From Gemmatimonadota bacterium (GTDB lineage Bacteria > Gemmatimonadota > Gemmatimonadetes > Palauibacterales > Palauibacteraceae): 5,391 nucleotides of DNA. Where the stretch lies: positions 1 through 5,391 of the forward strand of contig JAENXO010000211.1 of the NCBI GenBank assembly GCA_016649455.1, written 5' to 3'. Every line of letters starts with the position of its first letter. The first letter of the stretch is position 1. Shown one piece after another: positions 1 through 5,391 of this stretch. Below the pieces are notes generated by a model. The model was not told the origin of the DNA. It saw only the letters and a list, made by a program, of their open reading frames with translations, and searched no databases. The translations under genes and the position numbers were made by a program.

Positions 1-1285
1 ACAGGTGGTTGAGCTCCGGTAGGACAGTCACCGTGACATCCGGATTCCCGCTGTCGGCCAACGCCTGCTCCACCGGTGCGCGGTTGCCCTCGGGCGGCAC
101 CTGCATGTCCTTCGCCCCCCACAGCAACAGCACCGGCACCTTGAGCTCACGCAGCTCCGGAAGCGGATCGTACACCAGGAAGTAACGCATCCACGGGTTG
201 AGCAGCCCGGCCACCTGGGCCTCCGCCGCCTGCCCCGTCACGCCGGCTCCTGTCAGGATCTCTCGCGCCTGCGCCGCTACCGAGCTGTCATCCGGAGTGC
301 TGCTCAACAGTCCGAGCAGTTCCCGTTGAAGTTCCGATCGCTGCGCCGTCTCCTGCTCGCTCACACTCATGGCCCGGTTGATCGCGATCAGCTGCATGAT
401 CAGCAGCTCTTCGCCGGGAACTCCCGTGCCGGCCAGCAGGACCACGAACGCGACATCGTCCGACCGATTGGCGACGATCGGAGCGACGATCGCTCCTTCG
501 CTGTGACCGATGATCCCAATCGCATCCCGATCTACGGCAGGCAGCGTCGCCAGATAGCGAACGGCGCCTTCCGCATCGTCGGCGAAATCCGGCGTGGTCG
601 CCGTGGCGATGTTCCCCGTGGACTGGCCGACTCCCCGGTCGTCGTAACGGAGAACGGCGATGCCGCTGCGCGTCAGGTGGTCGGCGAGGACGAGGAACGG
701 TCGATGTCCGAACACGGTCTCGTCGCGGTCCTGCGGTCCCGATCCGCTCACCAGCACTACGGCCGGGTGCGGGCCGTTCCCGGGCGGAACCGTGAGCGTG
801 CCGGCCAGCGTCACTCCCGTGGCCGCGCTCTCGAAGCTGACGTCGGTCGCCTCGTAGGGATACGGCTGCTCGGGCTCCTGGGGACGATTGGGACCGGCGT
901 CCTCGGACGGTTCGAGGACCAGGGGAAGGCTGGCTACGCCCTGGTGCCACGTGCCCTCGATGCGTCCGGCCTCATCGAGGTAGGTGCCCTCGAAGTGTCC
1001 GGCCGCCACGGGGACTTCGATCCGGATCGACTGGCCATCGATCGTCACCGGTCCCGCCGCGATGGCGTAGGCCCCCTGGTCGGGGCTGTCCATGGTGGCA
1101 CCCAGGCTACCTGCATCACCCTCGGTGAGATGGAACACGATGCGGAGCGAACCCCCGCCGCCGGTGTCGAGCGCCCCGGCCCAGGCGCCGACCAGGGACG
1201 AGGTCACCTGCGCCCCCGCCGGGCCCGGTCCGGCGAACATTGCGGCAATCGTCACGGCCAGGAGTCCCCGGATCCGGGGATTCAC
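1..1285 (-). CDS. Secreted alpha/beta hydrolase with N-terminal lipocalin-like domain (3' end beyond window)
   Basis: The frame runs from a GTG at 1285-1283 to the window edge without a stop, giving 428 residues; only a short C-terminal tail is missing. Residues 1-26 form a signal peptide ending AGA|Q. Residues ~31-125 are a beta-rich lipocalin-like domain (LVGAW, DSPDQG, HFEGTY, GTWHQG). Residues ~145-428 are an alpha/beta hydrolase: oxyanion-region motif GSGPQDRDE (181-189), nucleophile elbow GHSEGA with Ser262, acid Asp393 in WGAKDMQVP, and His427 in LPELNHL. The complete triad suggests an active periplasmic or secreted serine esterase/peptidase-like hydrolase; the substrate cannot be told. 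The GTG overlaps the upstream stop (GTGA), and AAGG lies 6 nt before it. The domain order resembles hydrolases often annotated 'alpha/beta fold hydrolase' or S9-like. Family confidence is high; the physiological role is unknown. Confidence 0.9.
   Translation of the reverse strand, partial: MNPRIRGLLAVTIAAMFAGPGPAGAQVTSSLVGAWAGALDTGGGGSLRIVFHLTEGDAGSLGATMDSPDQGAYAIAAGPVTIDGQSIRIEVPVAAGHFEGTYLDEAGRIEGTWHQGVASLPLVLEPSEDAGPNRPQEPEQPYPYEATDVSFESAATGVTLAGTLTVPPGNGPHPAVVLVSGSGPQDRDETVFGHRPFLVLADHLTRSGIAVLRYDDRGVGQSTGNIATATTPDFADDAEGAVRYLATLPAVDRDAIGIIGHSEGAIVAPIVANRSDDVAFVVLLAGTGVPGEELLIMQLIAINRAMSVSEQETAQRSELQRELLGLLSSTPDDSSVAAQAREILTGAGVTGQAAEAQVAGLLNPWMRYFLVYDPLPELRELKVPVLLLWGAKDMQVPPEGNRAPVEQALADSGNPDVTVTVLPELNHL
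1265..1280. repeat. 16-bp perfect palindrome at the hydrolase start codon
   Basis: TCCCCGGATCCGGGGA is identical to its reverse complement. It covers most of codons 2-7 of the hydrolase, two bases after its GTG (1285-1283). In mRNA it can fold into a 6-bp, mostly GC stem with a GAUC loop. Confidence 0.7.
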
Positions 1286-1683
1286 CGGCCGCCTTCACCC
1301 TCGGCGGCCTTCTCTTCGACCTTCCGGGCGCCGGTGAAGGTGCCCTCGGCCGTGGCCTGGGTGAACTTCCCGCTCAGCTTGTCACCGTCGTGTGTTCCCT
1401 CGAGTACCGCCGGCGGTCCACCGGTAAACAACTCGATCTTGAATTCGGGATGCTCAGCGGTGATGGCGACGATCTCGAGGTCGAAACCGCCCTGGGACGG
1501 CGCATCATACTTCCCGTCGAAACCTTCATCCGTCTCCACGAGTTGAAGAACGAGGGGAATCTGCTGTCCCACGTCGATGACCAGGTCCCATTCACCGGCA
1601 AGCGTGTCCTGGGCCAGCGCGCTCGCCGGAAGGGTAACGAGTGCGAAAACGAGAGCGACGAGCGCTGCAGGGATGCGATTCAT
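1282..1683 (-). CDS. Small secreted lipocalin-like (beta-barrel) protein of unknown function
   Basis: This 133-residue protein has a clear signal peptide (n-region MNR, hydrophobic core 5-20, cleavage near ALA-Q at 24-25). A single beta-rich domain follows (about 28-122), with LAGEW, GFDGKYDAPSQGGFDLE and GTHDGDKLSGKF, then a charged Lys/Glu/Gly-rich tail. I chose the ATG at 1683 because GGAG (1690-1693) lies 6 nt upstream and the signal peptide begins there; the frame extends to 1722, but that start would put 13 polar residues in front. Its stop overlaps the GTG of the following hydrolase by 4 nt, so translation is probably coupled. The domain resembles the hydrolase's own N-terminal domain. 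No catalytic residues are recognisable. It may bind a ligand or act as a partner of the hydrolase (inference). Confidence 0.85.
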   Translation of the reverse strand: MNRIPAALVALVFALVTLPASALAQDTLAGEWDLVIDVGQQIPLVLQLVETDEGFDGKYDAPSQGGFDLEIVAITAEHPEFKIELFTGGPPAVLEGTHDGDKLSGKFTQATAEGTFTGARKVEEKAAEGEGGR

Positions 1684-1757
1684 GATCGACTCCGTTTCGG
1701 TTATGCAGACCGGTACGCGCAAGACGGCCCGGCGCGGTTACTTGAGAATCCTCTGAA
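1684..1757. other. 74-bp intergenic gap between YbjQ-family and small secreted protein genes
   Basis: This is the only non-overlapping junction in the left block. It contains the ribosome site GGAG (1690-1693) of the downstream gene. On the minus strand a weak CGCGC...GCGCG pairing with an 11-nt loop is possible, but no T-tract follows it. I see no convincing terminator or promoter, so read-through from the sigma operon is plausible. Confidence 0.5.
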
Positions 1758-2081
1758 TTACGATTCCTTCTCGACCACGACGGCGTCCCCGAACACCAGG
1801 ATCTCGGCCGCCGAGCCCATGACGTACGAGGTCGTGAACCGGATGCAGACGATGGCGTTCGCCCCCATCGTCTCGGCCTCGGCGATCATCCGGTCGATTG
1901 CCTGCTCCCGGGACTCGGCCATCATCTTGGTGTATTCCGTGATCTCGCCGCCGATCAGGTTCCGCAGACCGGCCGTGATGTCCTTTCCGACATGGCGGGC
2001 GCGGATCGTGTTTCCACGTACGAGTCCGTGCGAGCTGACGATCCTGTAGCCGGGGATCCCGGCGGAGGGTGTGATCATCAT
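1758..2081 (-). CDS. YbjQ/UPF0145 family (heavy-metal-binding-domain) protein
   Basis: This 107-residue protein matches the usual length of the YbjQ/UPF0145 family. Recognisable family features are GYRIVSSHGLVRGNTIRARH (11-30), the GGEITEYTK segment (44-52), the helix AESREQAIDRMIAEAETMGANAIV (55-78) and the strand around GSAAEILVFGDAVVV (89-103). The family is annotated as putative heavy-metal binding and is thought to form oligomeric rings; its biochemical role is not established. One Cys (79) sits in ANAIVCIRF, and there is no classical metal-binding cluster. The ATG at 2081 overlaps the anti-sigma stop (ATGA), and AAGGA (2091-2095) lies 9 nt upstream; an ATG immediately after it would remove one residue. 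The ORF is open further upstream to 2249, but that part lies over the anti-sigma gene. Being third in the sigma operon suggests a role in the same response (inference). Confidence 0.9.
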   Translation of the reverse strand: MMITPSAGIPGYRIVSSHGLVRGNTIRARHVGKDITAGLRNLIGGEITEYTKMMAESREQAIDRMIAEAETMGANAIVCIRFTTSYVMGSAAEILVFGDAVVVEKES

Positions 2082-2545
2082 CGTACGATGTCCTTGTAGG
2101 GGTCGGTCTTCTTCACGAACAGGCGCTGGCGCAGCACAGCCACCAGCAGGATCACGAGTCCGAGACTTCCTGCCAGGATGCCGGCCTTGATGAGCGGCGG
2201 CATCTCGGTGTCGGCGATCAGCTCGGTGACGAACTGCCACGTTAGCCAACCGCCAACCACGATGACACTGAACGACACGAGAATCCAGCCGATTCCCCGC
2301 TCAATGCGGCTGTACGCGCTGTTCCAGTAGCCGTCCCACAGCTCTTCGGGGGGATTTCTGAGTTTCATTTCCGCCGTCACCTCCTTCAGGCGCCCGAGCC
2401 GTTCCCGCTCGGCACGCAGTCCAGGATCATCCGCCAGCAGGAGCTCCAGTTCCTCGCGCTCTCCTGGCGTCAGCTCCTCATCGAGCGCCCGCATCAACAG
2501 TTCGCGGGTCCGGTCGAGCCGATCAATCTTCTGGTCGTCGATCAC
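2078..2545 (-). CDS. Zinc-less membrane anti-sigma factor, two TM helices
   Basis: This 155-residue protein lies directly downstream of the ECF sigma gene. Residues 1-75 are a charged, helical cytoplasmic part (RELLMRALDEELTPGEREEL, LLADDPGLRAE) like the N-terminal domains of anti-sigma factors, but without the His-x3-Cys-x2-Cys zinc motif. Two hydrophobic helices follow (about 84-105 and 118-138), then a basic/polar C-terminal tail with KKTDPYKDI (145-153). Both termini would be cytoplasmic. The proposed role is to hold the sigma factor at the inner membrane until a signal releases it. The start is GTG, supported by AGGAG (2553-2557) 7 nt upstream, and it overlaps the sigma stop (GTGA). There is almost no periplasmic domain, so sensing probably occurs in the membrane or the cytoplasm. 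The call rests mainly on context and topology. Confidence 0.82.
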   Translation of the reverse strand: MIDDQKIDRLDRTRELLMRALDEELTPGEREELELLLADDPGLRAERERLGRLKEVTAEMKLRNPPEELWDGYWNSAYSRIERGIGWILVSFSVIVVGGWLTWQFVTELIADTEMPPLIKAGILAGSLGLVILLVAVLRQRLFVKKTDPYKDIVR

Positions 2546-3117
2546 AGGTCGTCTCCTAGCGCCGCCGCGAGTCCGTTCCGCGCGGCGTAGAGTCTGGACA
2601 TCACGGTCCCCTCGGGTATCTCCAACAGTTCCGCTATCTCCCCGTAGCGCAGCCCTTCGAATTCCCTGAGCACCAGAACCTCGCGCTGGATCGGCGGCAA
2701 CGACTCGATCGCGGTCGCCACCCGGCGGCGCAGTTCGTCCCGCTCGACCGCACGCGACGGATTCGAGCTTGCGGCCCGCTCCTGCGCCTCATCCTCGAGC
2801 CAGGCGCCGGCTTCGGCGAGCTTTGCCCGCCGGCTACGACCGTCACGCAGGTGGTTCAGGCACAGCCGCCTGAGGATCCCGTACAGCCAGGGATAGAACG
2901 GCCGCTCCGGATCCAGCCTCGAGCTCGCCCGCAGCGCCCTGGTGAACGCCTCCTGCGACAGGTCGAGCGCGTCGTCGTGCGACCCCACCAGCCCCAGCGA
3001 GGCGAAGTAGGCGCGGCGCATGTGCCGGCGCACGAGCTCTCCGAAAGCGCCCGCATCGCCGTCGCGGGCGCGGGCCATCAGGATCGCTTCAGTCAACTCG
3101 GCTGTCTCGGCGTCCAG
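2542..3117 (-). CDS. ECF-family RNA polymerase sigma factor
   Basis: This is an extracytoplasmic-function sigma factor with only the sigma2 and sigma4 domains. Numbering from the proposed start, region 2 includes GDAGAFGELVRRH (20-32), DLSQEAF (52-58) and FYPWLYGILRR (74-84, promoter melting and -10 recognition). A linker of ~50 residues leads to region 4: LPPIQREVLVLREF (140-153) and the helix-turn-helix around YGEIAELLEIPEGTVMSRLYAAR (158-180), which reads the -35. The start is uncertain. The frame is open to an ATG at 3240, but the first ~25 codons have much lower third-position GC and no ribosome site. A CTG at 3117-3115 has GGAGG (3123-3127) 5 nt upstream and restores the LTxxxL helix seen at the start of E. 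coli RpoE. Alternatives are TTG at 3096 and ATG at 3078. The stop overlaps the anti-sigma GTG. Family call is near certain; the start is not. Confidence 0.93.
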   Translation of the reverse strand: MDAETAELTEAILMARARDGDAGAFGELVRRHMRRAYFASLGLVGSHDDALDLSQEAFTRALRASSRLDPERPFYPWLYGILRRLCLNHLRDGRSRRAKLAEAGAWLEDEAQERAASSNPSRAVERDELRRRVATAIESLPPIQREVLVLREFEGLRYGEIAELLEIPEGTVMSRLYAARNGLAAALGDDL

Positions 3118-3122
3118 GGAGA

Positions 3123-3127
3123 CCTCC
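3123..3127 (-). promoter_or_regulatory. Shine-Dalgarno GGAGG supporting a CTG start of the sigma gene
   Basis: On the minus strand GGAGG is followed by tctcc and then an in-frame CTG (3117-3115). It is the best ribosome site in the 5' part of the sigma frame. None of the ATG or TTG codons in that frame (3240, 3096, 3078) has a comparable site at normal spacing. It could be chance, since the frame also passes through it if translation began at 3240. Confidence 0.4.
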
Positions 3128-3165
3128 AGTTCGGTTTGCCGCCGCAGCGCTTGGCTGTCGCGGCT

Positions 3166-3183
3166 ACGTACAGAGGTACACGT
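3166..3183. repeat. Imperfect inverted repeat, GTAC-N4-GTAC core
   Basis: The sequence ACGTACAGAGGTACACGT has perfect GTAC arms around a 4-nt spacer and ACGT at both outer ends. The left GTAC overlaps its ACGT, while the right does not, so the symmetry is imperfect. Its place in the divergent gap, about 50 bp upstream of the proposed sigma start, is where an operator would be expected. No regulator is assigned. Confidence 0.4.
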
Positions 3184-3307
3184 GAGTGCGGGGAATATTC
3201 GATCAGCTTCGGGCGGGCGACAGGCTGCGGGATTGGACATGAGTATGATACAAGGCGAAATTGATGCCTTAGGTCTGGACGACGACCCTCAGGTGCTGAA
3301 CGAGGCA

Positions 3308-3889
3308 ATGGAAAACAGAAACATGATCGATCACGATTCGGCAATCCGCCCCGCGGGCGGGAAGCGAGTCCTCCTGGCGGTTCTCACGGCCCTGCTCGCC
3401 CCGGGCGTCTCCACGCCGCTCGCGGCGCAGGATGCGGCCGGACCGAAGCCGTGCACGGCTGAGGAGCACGGGCACTTCGACTTCTGGCTCGGTAGCTGGG
3501 AAGTCAGGACCGAGGACGGCCAGGTCGCCGGCAACAACACGGTCACAAAGGACCACGGCGGCTGTGTGCTTCGCGAGGAGTGGGAGGGCATCGGCGATGG
3601 CACCGGTGAGAGCTTCAACGTCTATGACCCGGCCAGCGGCACGTGGCACCAGACCTGGGTGGATGACCAGGGCCGGCTCCTGACGCTGGACGGCGGCCTC
3701 GATTCACGTGGTCGGATGGTGCTCCGGGGTGAACGCCCCGGAAAGGACGGGATCACTGTCACCGACGAGATCACCTGGGAGCCGCACGAAGACGGCACCG
3801 TGCTGCAGATCTGGTCCGTGTCGACCGACGCGGGAACCACCTGGAGGGAGCAGTTCCGCGGCACCTATCACAAGCAGCAGGAGTTCTAG
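3308..3889 (+). CDS. Secreted beta-rich protein of unknown function (DUF1579-like)
   Basis: This protein has 193 residues from the ATG at 3308. A signal peptide has its basic end at GGKR (17-20), a hydrophobic core at 21-36 and likely cleavage at LAAQ-D (38-42). The mature part begins with HFDFWLGSWEV (56-66), then GGCVLREEWEG (84-94), SFNVYDPASGTWHQTWVD (102-119) and a run of short strands to the end (TWREQFRGTYHK). This pattern is typical of small exported proteins with a DUF1579-like or lipocalin-like barrel; no function is established. Cys49 and Cys86 could form a disulfide. The start is uncertain: ATGs at 3239, 3308 and 3323 are in frame and none has a good ribosome site. The 3239 start would add an acidic leader unsuited to export. 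It is divergent from the sigma gene, and its stop shares CTAG with the ureohydrolase stop. Confidence 0.85.
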   Translation: MENRNMIDHDSAIRPAGGKRVLLAVLTALLAPGVSTPLAAQDAAGPKPCTAEEHGHFDFWLGSWEVRTEDGQVAGNNTVTKDHGGCVLREEWEGIGDGTGESFNVYDPASGTWHQTWVDDQGRLLTLDGGLDSRGRMVLRGERPGKDGITVTDEITWEPHEDGTVLQIWSVSTDAGTTWREQFRGTYHKQQEF

Positions 3890-4764
3890 CCGGCCACGGT
3901 CCCCATCGCTTCGTGGAGCAGCCGGCCGGCCAGCACGGCCGTCCGGTCTCCTTCATCCCGGGCCGGCAGACACTCAACGACGTCCATTCCGACCAGCGAC
4001 CAGCCCGATTCCTGGATCAGCTCGATGACCTGGCGCGGGTTGAGTCCGCCGGGAACCGGGTGCGCCACGCCCGGCGCGAACGCCGGATCGAACACGTCCA
4101 GGTCCACGGTCAGCCAGACCTTCGCCCCGGGGCGAAGGATGTCCGGCAGGTCGCCGGATTCGAGAATCGAACCTCCGCCGACGTCTCGTGCCTCCACGAT
4201 CGCCAACCGACCGGGGAATCTCCGCGCGACCTCCGCCTGAGCGTGGTTCAGGGTACGCACGCCGATCTGGGTGACGGTCGAGATGTGCTCCATCTCCAGC
4301 AGCCGGGTCGCGACGCAGGCGTGCGACCAGCGGTCACCCCGATACTCGGGATACAGGTCAGGGTGCGCATCCAACTGGACGATGTGGATCTGCTCGCCAA
4401 GCACTTCCGTGGCAGCGCCCAGCGGAATCGTGACGCCGTGATCTCCACCGGCGGCGAACAGCGCCTGTCCCTGGCCCAGCACTCCGGCCGCCTCTCCGGC
4501 ATACGTCCGGCGTGTCGCTTCCCAGGTGGTCTCGGGCTCCCAGCTTCCGAGGTCCGACACGGCTCCCGACAGATCGATGCCCGTCTCGGTGGTCGAGTTG
4601 TACACCCGGCCGTCGTAGGCGAGGCGGATGCGGCCGGGGCCTTCGGCACTGCCCCGCCGGATACTCGAGGACTGGTCGCAGGGCAGCGCCGCGAACGCCA
4701 GTGGAAGAGTCGGATCGGAATCCGTGGACAGCAGGCCGCCGAGCGGCAGCGGATGGTCGATCAT
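3886..4764 (-). CDS. Ureohydrolase (agmatinase/arginase family)
   Basis: This 292-residue cytosolic enzyme has the full binuclear-manganese signature. The ligands are His109 (GGDHG), Asp132, His134 and Asp136 (LDAHPD), and Asp221 and Asp223 (TVDLDVFDP). SHA with His148 and the downstream PGVAHPVPGG and GMDVVECLP (Glu264) also fit the fold. The family hydrolyses guanidino compounds to urea plus an amine; the DAHPDLYPEYRGDRWSHA stretch resembles archaeal-type agmatinases more than arginases. Agmatine to putrescine plus urea is therefore the leading guess, but the substrate is not proven. GGDHG instead of the usual GGDHS is a small departure. The start is ATG at 4764, with GAGGA (4773-4777) 8 nt upstream, and it overlaps the stop of the racemase-superfamily gene by 4 nt (ATGA), so the two are co-translated and probably metabolically linked. 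Confidence 0.93.
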   Translation of the reverse strand: MIDHPLPLGGLLSTDSDPTLPLAFAALPCDQSSSIRRGSAEGPGRIRLAYDGRVYNSTTETGIDLSGAVSDLGSWEPETTWEATRRTYAGEAAGVLGQGQALFAAGGDHGVTIPLGAATEVLGEQIHIVQLDAHPDLYPEYRGDRWSHACVATRLLEMEHISTVTQIGVRTLNHAQAEVARRFPGRLAIVEARDVGGGSILESGDLPDILRPGAKVWLTVDLDVFDPAFAPGVAHPVPGGLNPRQVIELIQESGWSLVGMDVVECLPARDEGDRTAVLAGRLLHEAMGTVAG

Positions 4765-5391
4765 GATGATGATCCTCGGCCAAGAAGGAATCCGTCGCGG
4801 AGCGGATCGAGCGGATCGATCCAGAACTCGTGTCGTCCGGTGACGTAAGCGGTACCGCCGACTTCGGGCTCGATCGCCGGGCGACCGGCCAACTCCATCT
4901 CATGCGCAACGCGGACGCTGAATGTCGTGCCGAGAATGCTCTCGACCTCGATCTCGTGGCCCACAGACAGTTCTCCGCGTGCGTGCAGGATCGCGGCGAG
5001 TCCGCTGACCCCGGTCCCGGTCGGCGACCGGTCCATTTCGCCGTCGGCGAAGATGCACACTTCCCGCATATCGGCGTCTCCGAGCGCCGGGCCCGTGAAG
5101 ATCGTGCCGTACAGGAACTCCAGGTCGGGGTCGTCGTCGGGATGGGAAAGTGGAATCGCGGCGGACACCGCGCGCTTGATGCGCATGCCGAGATCGATGA
5201 TCGCCGACACGTTCTCGGGTTCGAGAGACAGGCCGAGCGGCGCGGCCTCGACATAGGCGTAGAACGCCCCGCCGAACGCGACGTCGAGCTTCACACTGCC
5301 GACTCCTGGAGTATCGACCTCCACGGCTGACGCCAGCACGAACGACGGCACGTTCAGAAAGCTCACTCGCTCGACGCGCCGACCCCCGCCG
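4761..5391 (-). CDS. Proline racemase superfamily, probable trans-3-hydroxy-L-proline dehydratase (5' end beyond window)
   Basis: The C-terminal ~209 residues are visible and the frame stays open through the window edge. The GTG at 5366 is not a real start, because residues before it (RRVERVSFLNVPSFV) already match the family and a full protein is about 330-350 residues. Recognisable parts are the NVPSFV strand, DVAFGGAFYAYVEA, SHPDDDPDLEFLYGTIF and the second catalytic motif DRSPTGTG. Proline racemases and 4-hydroxyproline epimerases have Cys at the Thr position (codon 5021-5019). Thr is the hallmark of trans-3-hydroxy-L-proline dehydratase, which dehydrates its substrate to delta-1-pyrroline-2-carboxylate. 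The first motif, which should carry Cys, lies outside the window. It is followed with a 4-nt overlap by the ureohydrolase. Confidence 0.9.
   Translation of the reverse strand, partial: GGGRRVERVSFLNVPSFVLASAVEVDTPGVGSVKLDVAFGGAFYAYVEAAPLGLSLEPENVSAIIDLGMRIKRAVSAAIPLSHPDDDPDLEFLYGTIFTGPALGDADMREVCIFADGEMDRSPTGTGVSGLAAILHARGELSVGHEIEVESILGTTFSVRVAHEMELAGRPAIEPEVGGTAYVTGRHEFWIDPLDPLRDGFLLGRGSSS

Larger units (their letters stand above)
3118..3307. promoter_or_regulatory. Divergent intergenic/promoter region between sigma factor and secreted protein genes
   Basis: This stretch lies between the likely start of the minus-strand sigma gene and that of the plus-strand secreted-protein gene. Its GC content is visibly lower than that of the surrounding genes. 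It contains an inverted GTAC repeat with outer ACGT (3166-3183), a palindrome GAATATTC (3193-3200) and TATGATA (3244-3250), which reads as a -10-like TATGAT on the plus strand and TATCAT on the minus strand. I could not pair either with a convincing -35, nor find a clear ECF -35/-10 pair. Promoters for both genes must lie here or nearby if they are transcribed separately. If the sigma gene really starts at 3240, part of this stretch would be coding. Confidence 0.45.

Noticed and set aside
480..496. Inverted repeat with 7-bp arms and nearby direct repeat of GCGACGATCG
   Set aside because: It lies inside the hydrolase and is explained by the repeated Ile-Val-Ala codons just after the nucleophile elbow.
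326..1546. 406-codon plus-strand open frame
   Set aside because: It lies antisense to the hydrolase and the small secreted protein, whose motifs and triad are clear. Its translation is Arg/Gly/His-rich and has no recognisable domain.
1690..1757. Possible terminator or ECF promoter in the gap before the small secreted protein
   Set aside because: The CGCGC/GCGCG pairing has a long loop and no T-tract. The GTAACC and CGTA elements are not at the spacing used by known ECF promoters.
3118..3240. N-terminal extension of the sigma factor from ATG 3240
   Set aside because: The first ~25 codons have about half GC at third positions against roughly 80% afterwards, there is no ribosome site, and the part falls outside the sigma2 domain. 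Not fully excluded.
3724..3741. CCGGGG/CCCCGG hairpin
   Set aside because: It is internal to the secreted protein gene, not followed by a T-tract, and expected by chance at this GC content.
3913..4848. 311-codon plus-strand open frame
   Set aside because: It is a shadow of the ureohydrolase, which has all its metal ligands on the minus strand; the translation is low-complexity.
4358..5254. 298-codon minus-strand frame across two genes
   Set aside because: It is out of frame with both the racemase-superfamily and ureohydrolase genes, and its Ser/Arg/Pro-rich translation has no domain signature.
4761..5366. Treating the GTG at 5366 as the true start of a short complete gene
   Set aside because: Family-like residues continue upstream to the window edge, and a 201-residue protein would lack the first catalytic motif; it is a gene cut by the window.

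Overview
The window is GC-rich and densely packed. It encodes eight protein genes: seven on the minus strand and one on the plus strand. I see no RNA genes, mobile elements, CRISPR arrays or integrases. Three predicted signal peptides, a membrane anti-sigma factor and the gene families present suggest a Gram-negative-type, high-GC environmental bacterium, perhaps of the Gemmatimonadota or Acidobacteriota kind. That placement is inferred from the style of the proteins, not from a marker gene.

Right block (minus strand, window edge at 5391 down to 3886). The 3' part of a proline racemase-superfamily gene carries Thr in the second catalytic motif (DRSPTGTG), the signature of trans-3-hydroxy-L-proline dehydratases. 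It overlaps by 4 nt (ATGA) a complete ureohydrolase of the agmatinase/arginase fold with all six expected manganese ligands. Together they look like an amino-acid or guanidino-compound catabolic operon.

Centre. One plus-strand gene (about 3308-3889) encodes a secreted, probably beta-barrel protein of unknown function. It converges on the ureohydrolase, and the two stop codons share a CTAG palindrome. Upstream, about 190 bp (3118-3307) separates it from a divergent ECF sigma factor gene. This gap has lower GC than the genes and contains an inverted GTAC repeat and -10-like elements.

Left block (minus strand, about 3117 down to 1). The order is ECF sigma factor, zinc-less two-TM anti-sigma factor, YbjQ/UPF0145 protein, small secreted lipocalin-like protein, then a secreted alpha/beta hydrolase cut by the window edge. 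Three of the four junctions are 4-nt stop/start overlaps; the other is a 74-bp gap with no visible terminator, so the five genes may form one transcript. The small secreted protein and the N-terminal domain of the hydrolase appear to be the same fold, once alone and once fused to the enzyme. My reading is an autoregulated envelope or stress sigma locus that may drive secreted barrel-domain proteins on both sides. The regulatory link is a hypothesis.
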